DNA of 18,654 nt from NCBI GenBank assembly GCA_001768675.1, contig MELN01000002.1, forward strand, positions 30,494-49,147. Direction: 5' to 3'. This document shows, piece after piece, positions 7,925-14,679 of this stretch. Position numbers and translations under genes: made by a program. A model generated the notes under the pieces. The model had not been told where the DNA came from and did not search any database. It saw only the letters and a list, made by a program, of their open reading frames with translations. The stretch comes from Actinobacteria bacterium RBG_16_64_13. Lineage in GTDB: Bacteria > Actinomycetota > Thermoleophilia > RBG-16-64-13. Numbering within the stretch: the first letter of the stretch is position 1; every line of letters begins with the position of its first letter.

Positions 7925-8652
7925 CGTCTCTCCGTTTCCCCGGACTTGATGTACACGAAGACCTCCTGCAGATGCTCGAGCATGATCTCCCGTCCCAGTT
8001 CGACATCCCTGCTCTTCAAGGCTTCCAGAAGGAGTCTATGGCTTTCGATAGACCTCAGAGACGTCACCAGCTTAGGGGGATTTCGCATCAGAATGCCGCG
8101 CAATACAAAGAGCAAAGCGTTGACCACGATCTCAAAGACGTAGTTCTTGGCGGCACAAGCCACCAGCCGGTGAAACTCGAGAACCGAGTCCGTCGACATC
8201 CCGCCCGCGTCGATCTGCGCACGACTTTCGGCGATGTTCTCTTCGAGAAGCCGGATGTCCTCATCGTCGGCGTTCTCGATCGCGAACCTGACGATGACCC
8301 CCTCGATAGCTTTCCGGGCGACATTCACCTCTTCTACACTCACCGACTCCATCCTCAGCGCATCCACAAAGAGGCCCGCAATCGCCTCGGCGATGGTGTT
8401 CTGTACGGTCGTGCCACCCGTGGCGCCCTTCTTGGGCGTACCCAGGAACCCCGTCTGCTCGAGTGTGCGCAGCGCTTCGCGAATGGTCTGACGGCTCACG
8501 GCGAAACGGGTGGCCAGCTCGGCCTCGGAAGGAAGACGATCGCCCGGCTTGAGGGAGCGATCAAGGATCGCCTCCTTGATGCGGGCCGAGATGCGTTCGA
8601 ACGAACGCTGACTTTCCAGCGGGTAGAACAGATCCTTGGGAGGTCCCGTCAT
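7921..8652 (-). CDS. GntR-family transcriptional regulator with FCD effector domain (FadR/PdhR/LldR group)
   Basis: This 243-residue DNA-binding regulator is the first gene of the minus-strand operon and so probably autoregulates it. The winged helix spans about residues 15-75, with the GntR signature LPSEAELATRFAVSRQTIREALRTL in its core. The all-helical FCD domain follows (about 105-230) with His161, His205 and His227 as metal ligands. The Asp expected four residues before the first His is Val157; the nearest acidic residues are Asp155 and Glu159. I place the start at 8652 because AGGAAGG precedes that ATG at good spacing; an in-frame ATG at 8688 adds 12 residues and has no convincing ribosome site. 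FCD regulators of this group often sense 2-hydroxyacids, 2-oxoacids or acyl-CoAs, which fits the genes it precedes. It is coupled to the dehydrogenase gene by ATGA. Confidence 0.9.
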   Translation of the reverse strand: MTGPPKDLFYPLESQRSFERISARIKEAILDRSLKPGDRLPSEAELATRFAVSRQTIREALRTLEQTGFLGTPKKGATGGTTVQNTIAEAIAGLFVDALRMESVSVEEVNVARKAIEGVIVRFAIENADDEDIRLLEENIAESRAQIDAGGMSTDSVLEFHRLVACAAKNYVFEIVVNALLFVLRGILMRNPPKLVTSLRSIESHRLLLEALKSRDVELGREIMLEHLQEVFVYIKSGETERR

Positions 8653-8824
8653 GCCCTTCCTTTCGTGACCCCTTGGCGAATTGTCCATTTGTCCGTCATT
8701 AGCACACTATGGCATGTTCCCCCGCGAACAGCAAGATTCGTCAATTGGCGGCCCTGAAGCTCCCGTTCGCCTGCGCGGCCGGAACATCACGGCGGAGACG
8801 TGTCACCTGCGCCCCGCCAGGGCC

Positions 8825-8854
8825 TTGACAAGACGGTCACCCAAGCCCGATAGT
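8825..8854 (+). promoter_or_regulatory. Sigma70-type promoter for the thiolase operon
   Basis: A perfect TTGACA -35 box lies at 8825-8830, with GATAGT as a -10 box at 8849-8854 (18-bp spacer, 4 of 6 matches). Transcription would start near 8861, about 54 nt before the thiolase start codon and just upstream of the palindrome at 8867. The spacer between the divergent operons (8653-8914) shows no other gene. I could not find an equally good promoter for the minus-strand regulator. Confidence 0.55.
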
Positions 8855-8866
8855 GTCCAAGCATAA

Positions 8867-8886
8867 GTTGGTAGTCGTTCACCAAC
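8867..8886. promoter_or_regulatory. Operator-like palindrome GTTGGT-N8-ACCAAC
   Basis: Two perfect 6-bp inverted arms are separated by 8 bp, centred about 15 nt downstream of the predicted transcription start of the thiolase operon. This is where a repressor would block initiation or early elongation. The TetR protein encoded second in that operon is the most economical ligand. The divergently encoded GntR/FCD regulator is an alternative, since FadR/LldR-type sites also carry TGGT...ACCA halves, though usually with a shorter spacer. No second copy was noticed in the window. Confidence 0.5.
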
Positions 8887-8914
8887 CAGATCCAACCTCG
8901 AAAGGGACCAGGTC

Positions 8915-10099
8915 TTGGCTCACGATACCGTGATCCTCAGCGCGTGCCGGACCGCGACAGGGCGCTTCTTGGGCAGCCTGTCAGAGGTGCCCGCGGTGCA
9001 AATGGGTGGCATCGTGATCGCAGATGCGGTGAAAAGAGCGGGGCTGGAGCCGCCGGACGTCCAAGAGGTCATATTCGGCAACGTGCTCCAAGCCGGTCAA
9101 GGCCAGAACCCGGGCCGCTTGGCCCTCCACGCCGCGGGCCTGCCGGATGAGATACCTGCCGTGACCGTCAACAAACTGTGCGGCTCGGGCATGAAGGCCG
9201 TCCACTTCGCCGCCCAGACCATCGCCATGGGAGATGCCGAGGTGCTGGTCGCCGGGGGCATGGAGAACATGTCGCTTGCGCCCTATCTGCTGGCCAAGGT
9301 CCGTACCGGCTATCGGATGGGCGACGGCGTCCTGGAAGACCACCTGCTGCGCGACGGGCTCACGTGCGCCGTGAATAATTATCACATGGGCATGACCGCG
9401 GAGAATGTCGCCGCCCGCTACGGCGTTACCCGCGAAGACCAAGACACCTACGCCCTCGAGAGCCAGCGGCGGGCCTGCGCGGCCGTGGCCAACGGTCTGT
9501 TCAAGGACGAGATCACACCCGTGCCCGTCCCTAAGAAGAAGGGCGGATCCGTGCTCTTCGACACCGACGAGCACCCCCGGCCGGAGACGACTCCGGAGGA
9601 ATTGGCCAAGCTCAAGCCGGCCTTCAAGGCCGATGGTACAGTGACCGCCGGCAACGCGTCTGGTGTCAACGACGCCGCGGCCGCCCTGGTGCTGACCTCC
9701 CGGGGATTTGCCGCGCGGCGGGGTCTGAAGCCCCTGGCGAGGATCGTGGGCTGCGCCTCGGCCGCTCTCGACCCGGCCTACATGGGTTTGGGCCCTTACC
9801 ACGCCACGCTCAGGGTCTTGGAGAAGACTGGGATGTCTCTGGACCAGATGGACGTAGTCGAAGCCAACGAGGCTTTCGCCGCTCAGGCCCTGGCGGTGGC
9901 CCGCCTACTCGATCTGGACATGACCAAGACCAACCTTTGCGGCGGCGCGATCGCCCTTGGTCATCCCATCGGCGCTTCGGGGGCGCGCATCCTCACCACG
10001 TTGCTGTACGCGCTACGCCGCACGGGCGGGAGGTACGGACTGGCCGCCATGTGCATCGGCGGCGGACAGGGCATCGCCACCATCATCGAGGCGCAATGA
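8915..10099 (+). CDS. Thiolase (acetyl-CoA C-acyltransferase family)
   Basis: This 394-residue enzyme cleaves or forms 3-oxoacyl-CoA in the cytoplasm. All active-site elements are intact: nucleophile Cys89 ([10 protein letters not shown]), NEAFA, His350 ([10 protein letters not shown]) and Cys380 (CIGGGQG). Length is normal for degradative or biosynthetic thiolases, which sequence alone does not separate. The start codon is TTG, preceded by AAAGGGA about 8 nt upstream; no ATG or GTG gives a better N-terminus, since [13 protein letters not shown] aligns directly with family starts. It is the first gene of a plus-strand operon, and its stop overlaps the TetR start (ATGA). It could supply the terminal cleavage step for an acyl-CoA made by the divergent operon. 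Confidence 0.93.
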   Translation: MAHDTVILSACRTATGRFLGSLSEVPAVQMGGIVIADAVKRAGLEPPDVQEVIFGNVLQAGQGQNPGRLALHAAGLPDEIPAVTVNKLCGSGMKAVHFAAQTIAMGDAEVLVAGGMENMSLAPYLLAKVRTGYRMGDGVLEDHLLRDGLTCAVNNYHMGMTAENVAARYGVTREDQDTYALESQRRACAAVANGLFKDEITPVPVPKKKGGSVLFDTDEHPRPETTPEELAKLKPAFKADGTVTAGNASGVNDAAAALVLTSRGFAARRGLKPLARIVGCASAALDPAYMGLGPYHATLRVLEKTGMSLDQMDVVEANEAFAAQALAVARLLDLDMTKTNLCGGAIALGHPIGASGARILTTLLYALRRTGGRYGLAAMCIGGGQGIATIIEAQ

Positions 10100-10755
10100 A
10101 TGCGCCATCCGGATCGACCGCACGGCCTTCTGAGTCAAGCGGAACCGTCCGCCTGCCCGGAGGCGAACGCAAGGCCCAGATAGTCCAGGCCACGCTGCGG
10201 CTGGTGGCGGAGCACGGCTTGGCCGGCGCCAGCATGTCGCGCATCGCCGACGCGGTTGGTATCTCCAACGCGGCGCTCTACCGGCATTTCGCCAGCCGCG
10301 AAGACATCCTCATCGGCGCTCACGACGCGCTGATCGAGCGGGTCTTCTCCTGGCTGAACTCCTCGAAGGCGCCGCGGGTCATCGACCGTCTGCGCGAGAT
10401 GGGCGGATCTCACGCCCGCATCTTTTCCAAGGACATCGAGGGCTTCAATGCCCCTATGTTCCAGTTCATCTCGTGGATCCCCAAGGACCGGGTGCGTGAC
10501 CACGTGGTACGGCGGCGAGTGGAGATGCTCGATTGGTACGCGGGCCTCATCGAGGAAGGCAAGGCCCAGGGGAACATCCGTTCCGATATCGAGACCGACC
10601 TGATAGTCTCCGAACTGTTCGCCTGGATCTGGTGGGAAGACCTGAGCTACCTTGAAGGCCTCGACACCGAGACCACTCTGAGAGGATCGGCGAACATGTT
10701 CGACCGGCTCCTCGCCCGGATCAGCCCCGCACAGAGCTCCGAACCGCGGAGGTAA
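10096..10755 (+). CDS. TetR/AcrR-family transcriptional regulator
   Basis: This 219-residue repressor-type protein starts with about 28 disordered Ser/Pro/Gly-rich residues. The helix-turn-helix domain (about 30-75) includes [21 protein letters not shown], the standard TetR recognition region. The C-terminal ligand-binding helices (about 85-215) are Trp-rich ([12 protein letters not shown]) and suggest a hydrophobic effector such as an acyl-CoA. I place the start at the ATG overlapping the thiolase TGA, with GAGG just upstream; longer in-frame starts lie inside the thiolase gene. It probably controls its own operon through the palindrome at 8867-8886. Its stop sits in the ribosome site of the next gene. 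Confidence 0.92.
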   Translation: MNAPSGSTARPSESSGTVRLPGGERKAQIVQATLRLVAEHGLAGASMSRIADAVGISNAALYRHFASREDILIGAHDALIERVFSWLNSSKAPRVIDRLREMGGSHARIFSKDIEGFNAPMFQFISWIPKDRVRDHVVRRRVEMLDWYAGLIEEGKAQGNIRSDIETDLIVSELFAWIWWEDLSYLEGLDTETTLRGSANMFDRLLARISPAQSSEPRR

Positions 10756-10760
10756 CGAAA

Positions 10761-12035
10761 ATGCCCAAGTCGCTGGTCGCCATATCCAAGGGTGACGATC
10801 CCGAGAAGATGGTCGCCGAGGTCTTCGCCCTGTTGGGAGGAGTGGAGAACCTGGTCAAACCGCGTAGCACCGTAGTCCTCAAGCCCAACGCCGGCCACCC
10901 GGCCGCGGCCGAGACCTCTGTGAACACCAGCCCCGAGCTGGTGGCCGCAGTCATCAAAGAAGTGAAGAAGGGCAATCCGAAAGAGGTCATCGTGGCCGAA
11001 GCGGCCGCCATAGGCTGCGACTCGCTCCACGTGTTCGACGTGAGCGGCATCGGCGCGGCGGCCGAGGCCGCCGGCGCGCGTCTCGTCGACATTAAACGCG
11101 AGAAAGACCTTATCACCATCCCCATCCGGGACGCGCGCTCCGACTTGAAGAAGGTGAAGCTCCCCCGCTTCTTGCTCGAAGCCGAGCACCTCTTCGACCT
11201 GCCCATCTTCAAGAGCCACGCCAGCATGGTGTTCACCTGCGCCCTCAAGAACATGAAGGGAGTGGTGCAGGACATCACTCACCAGCAGATGCACATGACC
11301 GACCTGGCCGCGGCCATGATGGACGTCTGGTCGGTGATCCGCGCGGACCTTATCGTCGCCGATCTCATCCGCCCCGCGGAGGGGTTCGGCCCACACACCA
11401 CCATCCCGGTGGACTTCGGTTGCGTGGTGGCGAGTAAGGACCCGGTGGCGCTGGACGCCACGGCCTGCCGAATGGTGGGTCTCGGTATCGACAAGGTGGC
11501 CTACTTCGGGGCGGCGGCCGAGCGCAATCTCGGCTACTTCGAGGAGGAAGACATCGAGGTGGTGGGCCGGACTATCGCGGAGGTCCAGAAGGACCTCTGG
11601 TTCCCGTACCTCGAGGGCTTCGACACGTGGCCGCAGTACACGTTCCACACGAGCAACGCCTGTAGCAGCTGCGAATCTCTGGTGGCCTTCACCATGGAGA
11701 AGCTCAAAGCTCTGGGCCAATACGACAAGAATGCCGGCTGTCACATTGTGGTGGGTTCGAAGCGCGACGACGAGATGCCGCAGGGCGTCGATCCGAACAA
11801 CGTGATCCTCATCGGCGACTGTGTGAAACGCTTCCGCGGGAAGGGCGTGGGCCACTGGTCGGCGGGCTGCCCGCCTCTGGAGCCGCACCCCCTCTGGGTG
11901 TTCATCGACCGCGAGGACCACTTCGAGATGGAGCCCTACTTCAGGGAGCGCATGGCGCAAGACGAGAAACCGTGGGTGGAGCACATCGAGATGATGCGCG
12001 AACAGAGGCGGAAGGACCAAGACGAGAAGGGCTGA
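10761..12035 (+). CDS. DUF362 family protein with Cys-containing C-terminal region
   Basis: This 424-residue protein belongs to the DUF362 family, whose biochemical role I do not know. The N-terminal two thirds show the family pattern: VVLKPNAG, TSPELVAAVIKE, the central PIFKSHASMVFTCALKNMKG with conserved Lys, Asn and Lys, and DPVALDATACRMVG. Many family members carry a two-cluster ferredoxin domain. Here there is none. Instead the last 150 residues contain NACSSCES, a single Cys in AGCHIVVGS, GDCVK and AGCPPLEPHP, a possible metal or cluster site. There is no signal peptide. GGAGGT at 10748-10753 overlaps the TetR stop and lies about 7 nt before the ATG, so it is cotranscribed with the thiolase and TetR genes. 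The stop is followed by a hairpin-rich spacer. Confidence 0.85.
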   Translation: MPKSLVAISKGDDPEKMVAEVFALLGGVENLVKPRSTVVLKPNAGHPAAAETSVNTSPELVAAVIKEVKKGNPKEVIVAEAAAIGCDSLHVFDVSGIGAAAEAAGARLVDIKREKDLITIPIRDARSDLKKVKLPRFLLEAEHLFDLPIFKSHASMVFTCALKNMKGVVQDITHQQMHMTDLAAAMMDVWSVIRADLIVADLIRPAEGFGPHTTIPVDFGCVVASKDPVALDATACRMVGLGIDKVAYFGAAAERNLGYFEEEDIEVVGRTIAEVQKDLWFPYLEGFDTWPQYTFHTSNACSSCESLVAFTMEKLKALGQYDKNAGCHIVVGSKRDDEMPQGVDPNNVILIGDCVKRFRGKGVGHWSAGCPPLEPHPLWVFIDREDHFEMEPYFRERMAQDEKPWVEHIEMMREQRRKDQDEKG

Positions 12036-12053
12036 GCGGCCAGCGCGCGCCGC

Positions 12054-12102
12054 GCCGAAGTATCAGGCCGCCCGGTGGGTACTCGGCGGCCGGGACTTCG
12101 GC
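12054..12102 (+). terminator. Nested hairpin after the DUF362 gene, terminator-like but without a U-tract
   Basis: The outer arms GCCGAAGT (12054-12061) and ACTTCGGC (12095-12102) pair perfectly. Inside them GGCCGCC (12066-12072) pairs with GGCGGCC (12085-12091), leaving a 12-nt loop. It begins 18 nt after the DUF362 stop. No run of T follows, so it may be a U-less terminator or an mRNA 3' end protector. The adjacent perfect 12-bp palindrome CCGCCATGGCGG lies at 12118-12129. Confidence 0.5.
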
Positions 12103-12194
12103 CCAAGCCCGCCCGCGCCGCCATGGCGGGCTGCCGGGGAATGACGCTTCGCCGCGAGAACGCGATGGCCGAGTGCGAGACAAGGACGCAGGGA

Positions 12195-12221
12195 GCGCGC
12201 GTAGCATCGCTACGTGCGCGC
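12195..12221. repeat. Imperfect inverted repeat in the convergent spacer
   Basis: GCGCGC-GTAGC (12195-12205) pairs with GCTAC-GT-GCGCGC (12209-12221) across a 3-nt ATC loop, with a 2-nt bulge. It is flanked by short direct copies of GGACG (12184-12188 and 12226-12230). The shape resembles extragenic palindromic elements that recur in some high-GC genomes; with one copy in view this cannot be tested. Confidence 0.4.
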
Positions 12222-12243
12222 CTGAGGACGAAGTATGGCGCCG

Positions 12244-12294
12244 GCCAGTGCGGTCTGGCGGCCGAGGTTTCGTTCCCCGGCGACCCGCACTGGC
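12244..12294 (-). terminator. Inverted repeat immediately after the SDR stop codon
   Basis: GCCAGTGCGG (12244-12253) and CCGCACTGGC (12285-12294) are perfect 10-bp inverted arms separated by 31 bp, with a smaller GCCG/CGGC pairing inside. The right arm abuts the SDR stop codon at 12296-12298, so the structure forms at the 3' end of that minus-strand message. There is no T-run, so rho-independent termination is uncertain. Confidence 0.45.
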
Positions 12295-12295
12295 G

Positions 12296-13060
12296 TTAGA
12301 CGTGCATCCCGCCGTCGGCCATGAGAACCGCGCCGGTGGTGAAGCTGCTTTGGTCCGAGGCCAAGAACAAGACGGCGCGCGCTATCTCCTCCGCACGCCC
12401 GTGCCGGCCCAAGGGGATGATGTGGTTGAGGAACTCGGTGCCGTCTTGGCCGACCACCTCGGTGAGCTTCTCCTCGATGCGGGTTTGGAAGCTGTTGTCG
12501 ATGGGACCCGGCGCGAGAACGTTGACGCGGATGCCCCTGGGCGCGACTTCCTTGGCGACCACCCGGGCCAGGCCGATCAAGGCATGCTTGGAGGTCGCGT
12601 AGGCTGACACCCCGGGATCGGCTGTCACACCCATGATGCTCGAGGTGATGATGATGCTGCCTCCGTCGTTCATGTGCGGCAACACGTATTTGCAGGCCAG
12701 GAACGACCCGCGTACATTCACAGCCATGACGTTGTCGAAGACGTCCTCGGGGTACTCCGTGATGGGTCTGATGACGCCCGACACTCCGGCGTGGCTAAAG
12801 AGCACGTCGATCTTGCCCCACCTGGAGACCGTCTTTTCGATGTAGCGCTGGACATCGGCGGATTCGGACACATCGGCCGCCACAGTCTCTAGTCTGTCAG
12901 GACCCACGTCCAGCGCAGCGGCCGCCAGGCCCAGTGATTCCTGGTTGCGGCCGACGAGCGTCACCCGCGCGCCTTCGCTCAATAGGATCTCCGCACTGGC
13001 GAAGCCGATGCTGCCATAGCCGCCGGTCACGATGCAGGTCTTTCCGTCCATGATGCCCAT
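12296..13060 (-). CDS. Short-chain dehydrogenase/reductase (classical SDR, SDR-type 3-oxoacyl or alcohol oxidoreductase)
   Basis: This 254-residue NAD(P)-dependent oxidoreductase has the cofactor motif TGGYGSIG (residues 12-19). Gly37-Arg38 at the end of the second strand hints at NADP(H). Asn115 and the catalytic triad Ser141, Tyr154 and Lys158 (YATSK) are present. The usual NNAG is SHAGVSG here. PGPID and the C-terminal TGAVLMADGGMHV are typical of FabG-like SDRs. An in-frame ATG at 13114 adds 18 residues without family character; I prefer 13060 because a TATACT box ends 6 nt before it. It converges on the DUF362 gene and stands alone. The substrate is unknown; a 3-hydroxyacyl or hydroxyl compound is plausible. 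Confidence 0.88.
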   Translation of the reverse strand: MGIMDGKTCIVTGGYGSIGFASAEILLSEGARVTLVGRNQESLGLAAAALDVGPDRLETVAADVSESADVQRYIEKTVSRWGKIDVLFSHAGVSGVIRPITEYPEDVFDNVMAVNVRGSFLACKYVLPHMNDGGSIIITSSIMGVTADPGVSAYATSKHALIGLARVVAKEVAPRGIRVNVLAPGPIDNSFQTRIEEKLTEVVGQDGTEFLNHIIPLGRHGRAEEIARAVLFLASDQSSFTTGAVLMADGGMHV

Positions 13061-13065
13061 GGCGG

Positions 13066-13071
13066 GAGTAT
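13066..13071 (-). promoter_or_regulatory. -10 box TATACT of a probable leaderless SDR transcript
   Basis: On the minus strand TATACT is followed by six bases (CCCGCC) and then the ATG of the SDR, so transcription would begin at or next to the A of the start codon. No Shine-Dalgarno sequence precedes this ATG. The -35 region is not recognisable and overlaps the inverted repeat at 13084-13109. Confidence 0.45.
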
Positions 13072-13083
13072 ACCAAGGGAGCC

Positions 13084-13109
13084 GGACGAAACCGCTACTG
13101 CTTTCGTCC
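13084..13109. promoter_or_regulatory. Inverted repeat GGACGAAA-N10-TTTCGTCC, candidate operator upstream of the SDR
   Basis: Perfect 8-bp arms at 13084-13091 and 13102-13109 flank a 10-bp spacer. The proximal arm covers the place where the -35 element of the SDR promoter would lie, and no T-run follows on either strand, so an operator is more likely than a terminator. A TetR-type or MarR-type regulator could bind a site of this size. Confidence 0.4.
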
Positions 13110-13123
13110 AACACCAGAACGCC

Positions 13124-13321
13124 TCAATGGGCGAATCCCCCATGGAGCTGGTCTCGCGTCCCGGAGCCACCCAGATCGAGCGCGAAGAGCTCCACTCATT
13201 CCTGGTGACGGTTCGCAGTGTGATAGAAGGCGTACTTCGACATCAGGTTCTGGATGTCCAGGTAGGCCTCGACGCGGGCCAGTCTCTGCTCAAGGGTCAT
13301 CGCCTCGGTGTATCGGCTCAT
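13124..13321 (-). pseudogene. Remnant of an NTF2-like/SnoaL-like domain protein, broken by an in-frame TGA
   Basis: An ATG at 13321-13319 with an AGGAG ribosome site 5 nt upstream opens a 41-residue frame ending in TGA at 13198-13196. The peptide LARVEAYLDIQNLMSKYAFY is typical of the first helix of SnoaL-like NTF2-fold proteins (about 130-180 residues when whole). After the stop, the same frame continues VELFAL and a Gly/Ser segment for 23 codons to a second TGA at 13124, as if the family sequence went on and then was lost. I read this as a decayed gene rather than a small functional protein. It lies between the TRAP terminator and the SDR promoter. The rest of the region up to 13387 shows no gene. 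Confidence 0.55.
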
Positions 13322-13373
13322 ACGCTCTCCTGCTCACGATGATCTAACGACGTCCCCTTGCTACAGCTTGCCG

Positions 13374-13420
13374 AAAACAGAAGAAGACTGTGGCCTGCAA
13401 GTCCGACTTGCAGGCCACAG
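13374..13420 (-). terminator. Intrinsic terminator of the TRAP transporter operon
   Basis: A perfect 15-bp stem (13388-13402 with 13406-13420) is closed by a 3-nt loop. On the minus strand it is followed by TCTTCTTCTGTTTT. It sits 48 nt beyond the binding-protein stop. There is no T-run on the plus side, so it acts on the minus-strand transcript. Confidence 0.9.
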
Positions 13421-13467
13421 CGTCAGGCAGCTACGCCGGCTACCGCTAGCCGGCCCTCCGCGTCAAA

Positions 13468-14607
13468 CTACGGCGTCGGAGGAGCCCAGGTCACGCCGGT
13501 GAACCCGGCGGCCTTGGTGAGCACCTTGATCATGTTGTCGGTGATGCCCAGTTTTTGCGCGCGGGCCATGCAGTCGGCGGCGCTGGCTTCAAACAGAAGT
13601 TGATACCAGGCAGCCTGGTCTTCGGCGGTCAGCGAGCCCACCGTGACACCTGCGTCCGCAAGAACCTTGAGGTTGGCCTCGGTGTCGGTAGCGTCCAGCT
13701 CAAGGCTGAAGGCTTCAGCGTCTTTGGCCGCGTCTTTGAAGATCTTCTGGGTTTCCGGGGTCAGCTTGGCCCAGGTGTCGAGGTTGACCGAGAAAGCGTT
13801 GCCGGCCGCATAGGTGCCGTCCCACATGTAGTACTTGGCGACCTCATACCATTTCAGGTTGACGGTCGGGACGAAGCCCATCTGAGTCGCCTCGATGACC
13901 CCGCGCGACAGGCCTTCATAGGTGTCCGGCGGGAAGGTCTGGACGACGGTGTAGCCGAGAGCTTCGAACGCGGGGATCGAACCGCCGGCGCCGAACTTCT
14001 TGCCCACCAGCTCGGACAACTTGGTGAACGGGGTCTTGGAGATGAAGACGTTGCCGCCCCCTGAGGTGAAGCCAAGGTAGATGAGGTTGTTGGCCGCGGC
14101 TTCGGCTTGGATGAGAGGAGCGGTTTCGGGATCCTCAAAGGTGAGGTAGTTGAAGAAGTCGACCGCGGTCTGCGCATCCGGCGGGGCCCACATAGGGAAG
14201 TTGAGCAGAGGCACTTGGTCGCCATACGGCGGGTGGCCGAAACAGATCATGTCCACCGAGCCGGAGCTGACCAGGCCGAGCTCTTCCATCGGGTTGCCAA
14301 GCTGGCCACCGAAGAAGATGTCGAACGTGACCGCGCCAGCCGTCGCGTCCTCGATGTAGTCGCAGAAGTGCTGGATGATCTTGCCGCCAGATTCGGTCTG
14401 CTGGAATGTGCTCGCATACTTGAGAGTCATCGGTTCCTGCGACGCCCCGGTGGTGGACGTCTCGGCGGCCACGGTCGTGGTGGTCTGCGCCGCGGTGGTG
14501 GCCGTGGTGGCCCCTGTCGTGGTGGTCTCTTCGCCACCGCCACAGGCGACGAGCACCATCGCTAGGACAAAGACCAGCACAAACCCTAGGATCAACGCTT
14601 TCTTCAT
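13468..14607 (-). CDS. TRAP transporter substrate-binding lipoprotein, DctP family
   Basis: This 379-residue extracytoplasmic binding protein delivers solute to the membrane subunits encoded just upstream. The N-terminus is a lipoprotein signal with lipobox LVAC and the acylated residue at Cys22. A Thr/Ala-rich linker of about 35 residues follows (26-59), typical of surface lipoproteins in Gram-positive-type high-GC bacteria. The DctP domain runs from about 60 to the end. The Arg that usually contacts the substrate carboxylate, in a GxKxR motif, is replaced: residues 202-206 read GKKFG, with Gly206 at that place. The ligand may therefore be atypical. AAGGAGGG precedes the ATG by 7 nt, giving this gene a stronger ribosome site than its neighbours. 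It is the last gene of the operon, 72 nt after the large membrane subunit, and ends at a strong terminator. Confidence 0.9.
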   Translation of the reverse strand: MKKALILGFVLVFVLAMVLVACGGGEETTTTGATTATTAAQTTTTVAAETSTTGASQEPMTLKYASTFQQTESGGKIIQHFCDYIEDATAGAVTFDIFFGGQLGNPMEELGLVSSGSVDMICFGHPPYGDQVPLLNFPMWAPPDAQTAVDFFNYLTFEDPETAPLIQAEAAANNLIYLGFTSGGGNVFISKTPFTKLSELVGKKFGAGGSIPAFEALGYTVVQTFPPDTYEGLSRGVIEATQMGFVPTVNLKWYEVAKYYMWDGTYAAGNAFSVNLDTWAKLTPETQKIFKDAAKDAEAFSLELDATDTEANLKVLADAGVTVGSLTAEDQAAWYQLLFEASAADCMARAQKLGITDNMIKVLTKAAGFTGVTWAPPTP

Positions 14608-14679
14608 TACATGCCCTCCTTTTGCTTTCCTCGGTAAGCCCCCGACAGGCCTGCCGAATTGCCCATACTAATTGCTGCG

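Noticed and set aside
8681..8694. TTGTCC-AT-TTGTCC direct repeat near the regulator start as an operator
   Set aside because: Too short and not palindromic, while FCD regulators normally bind inverted sites; kept only as a curiosity.
12075..12299. Small plus-strand frame in the convergent spacer
   Set aside because: No ribosome site and no recognisable protein pattern; it overlaps hairpins that explain the sequence better.
13196..13198. In-frame TGA as a selenocysteine codon
   Set aside because: The frame ends again 23 codons later, far short of the family length. No obvious SECIS-like stem-loop follows, and no Sec machinery is in view; decay is simpler.
13127..13342. 71-codon plus-strand frame opposite the NTF2-like remnant
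   Set aside because: The minus strand has a ribosome site and a family-like helix; the plus frame has neither.
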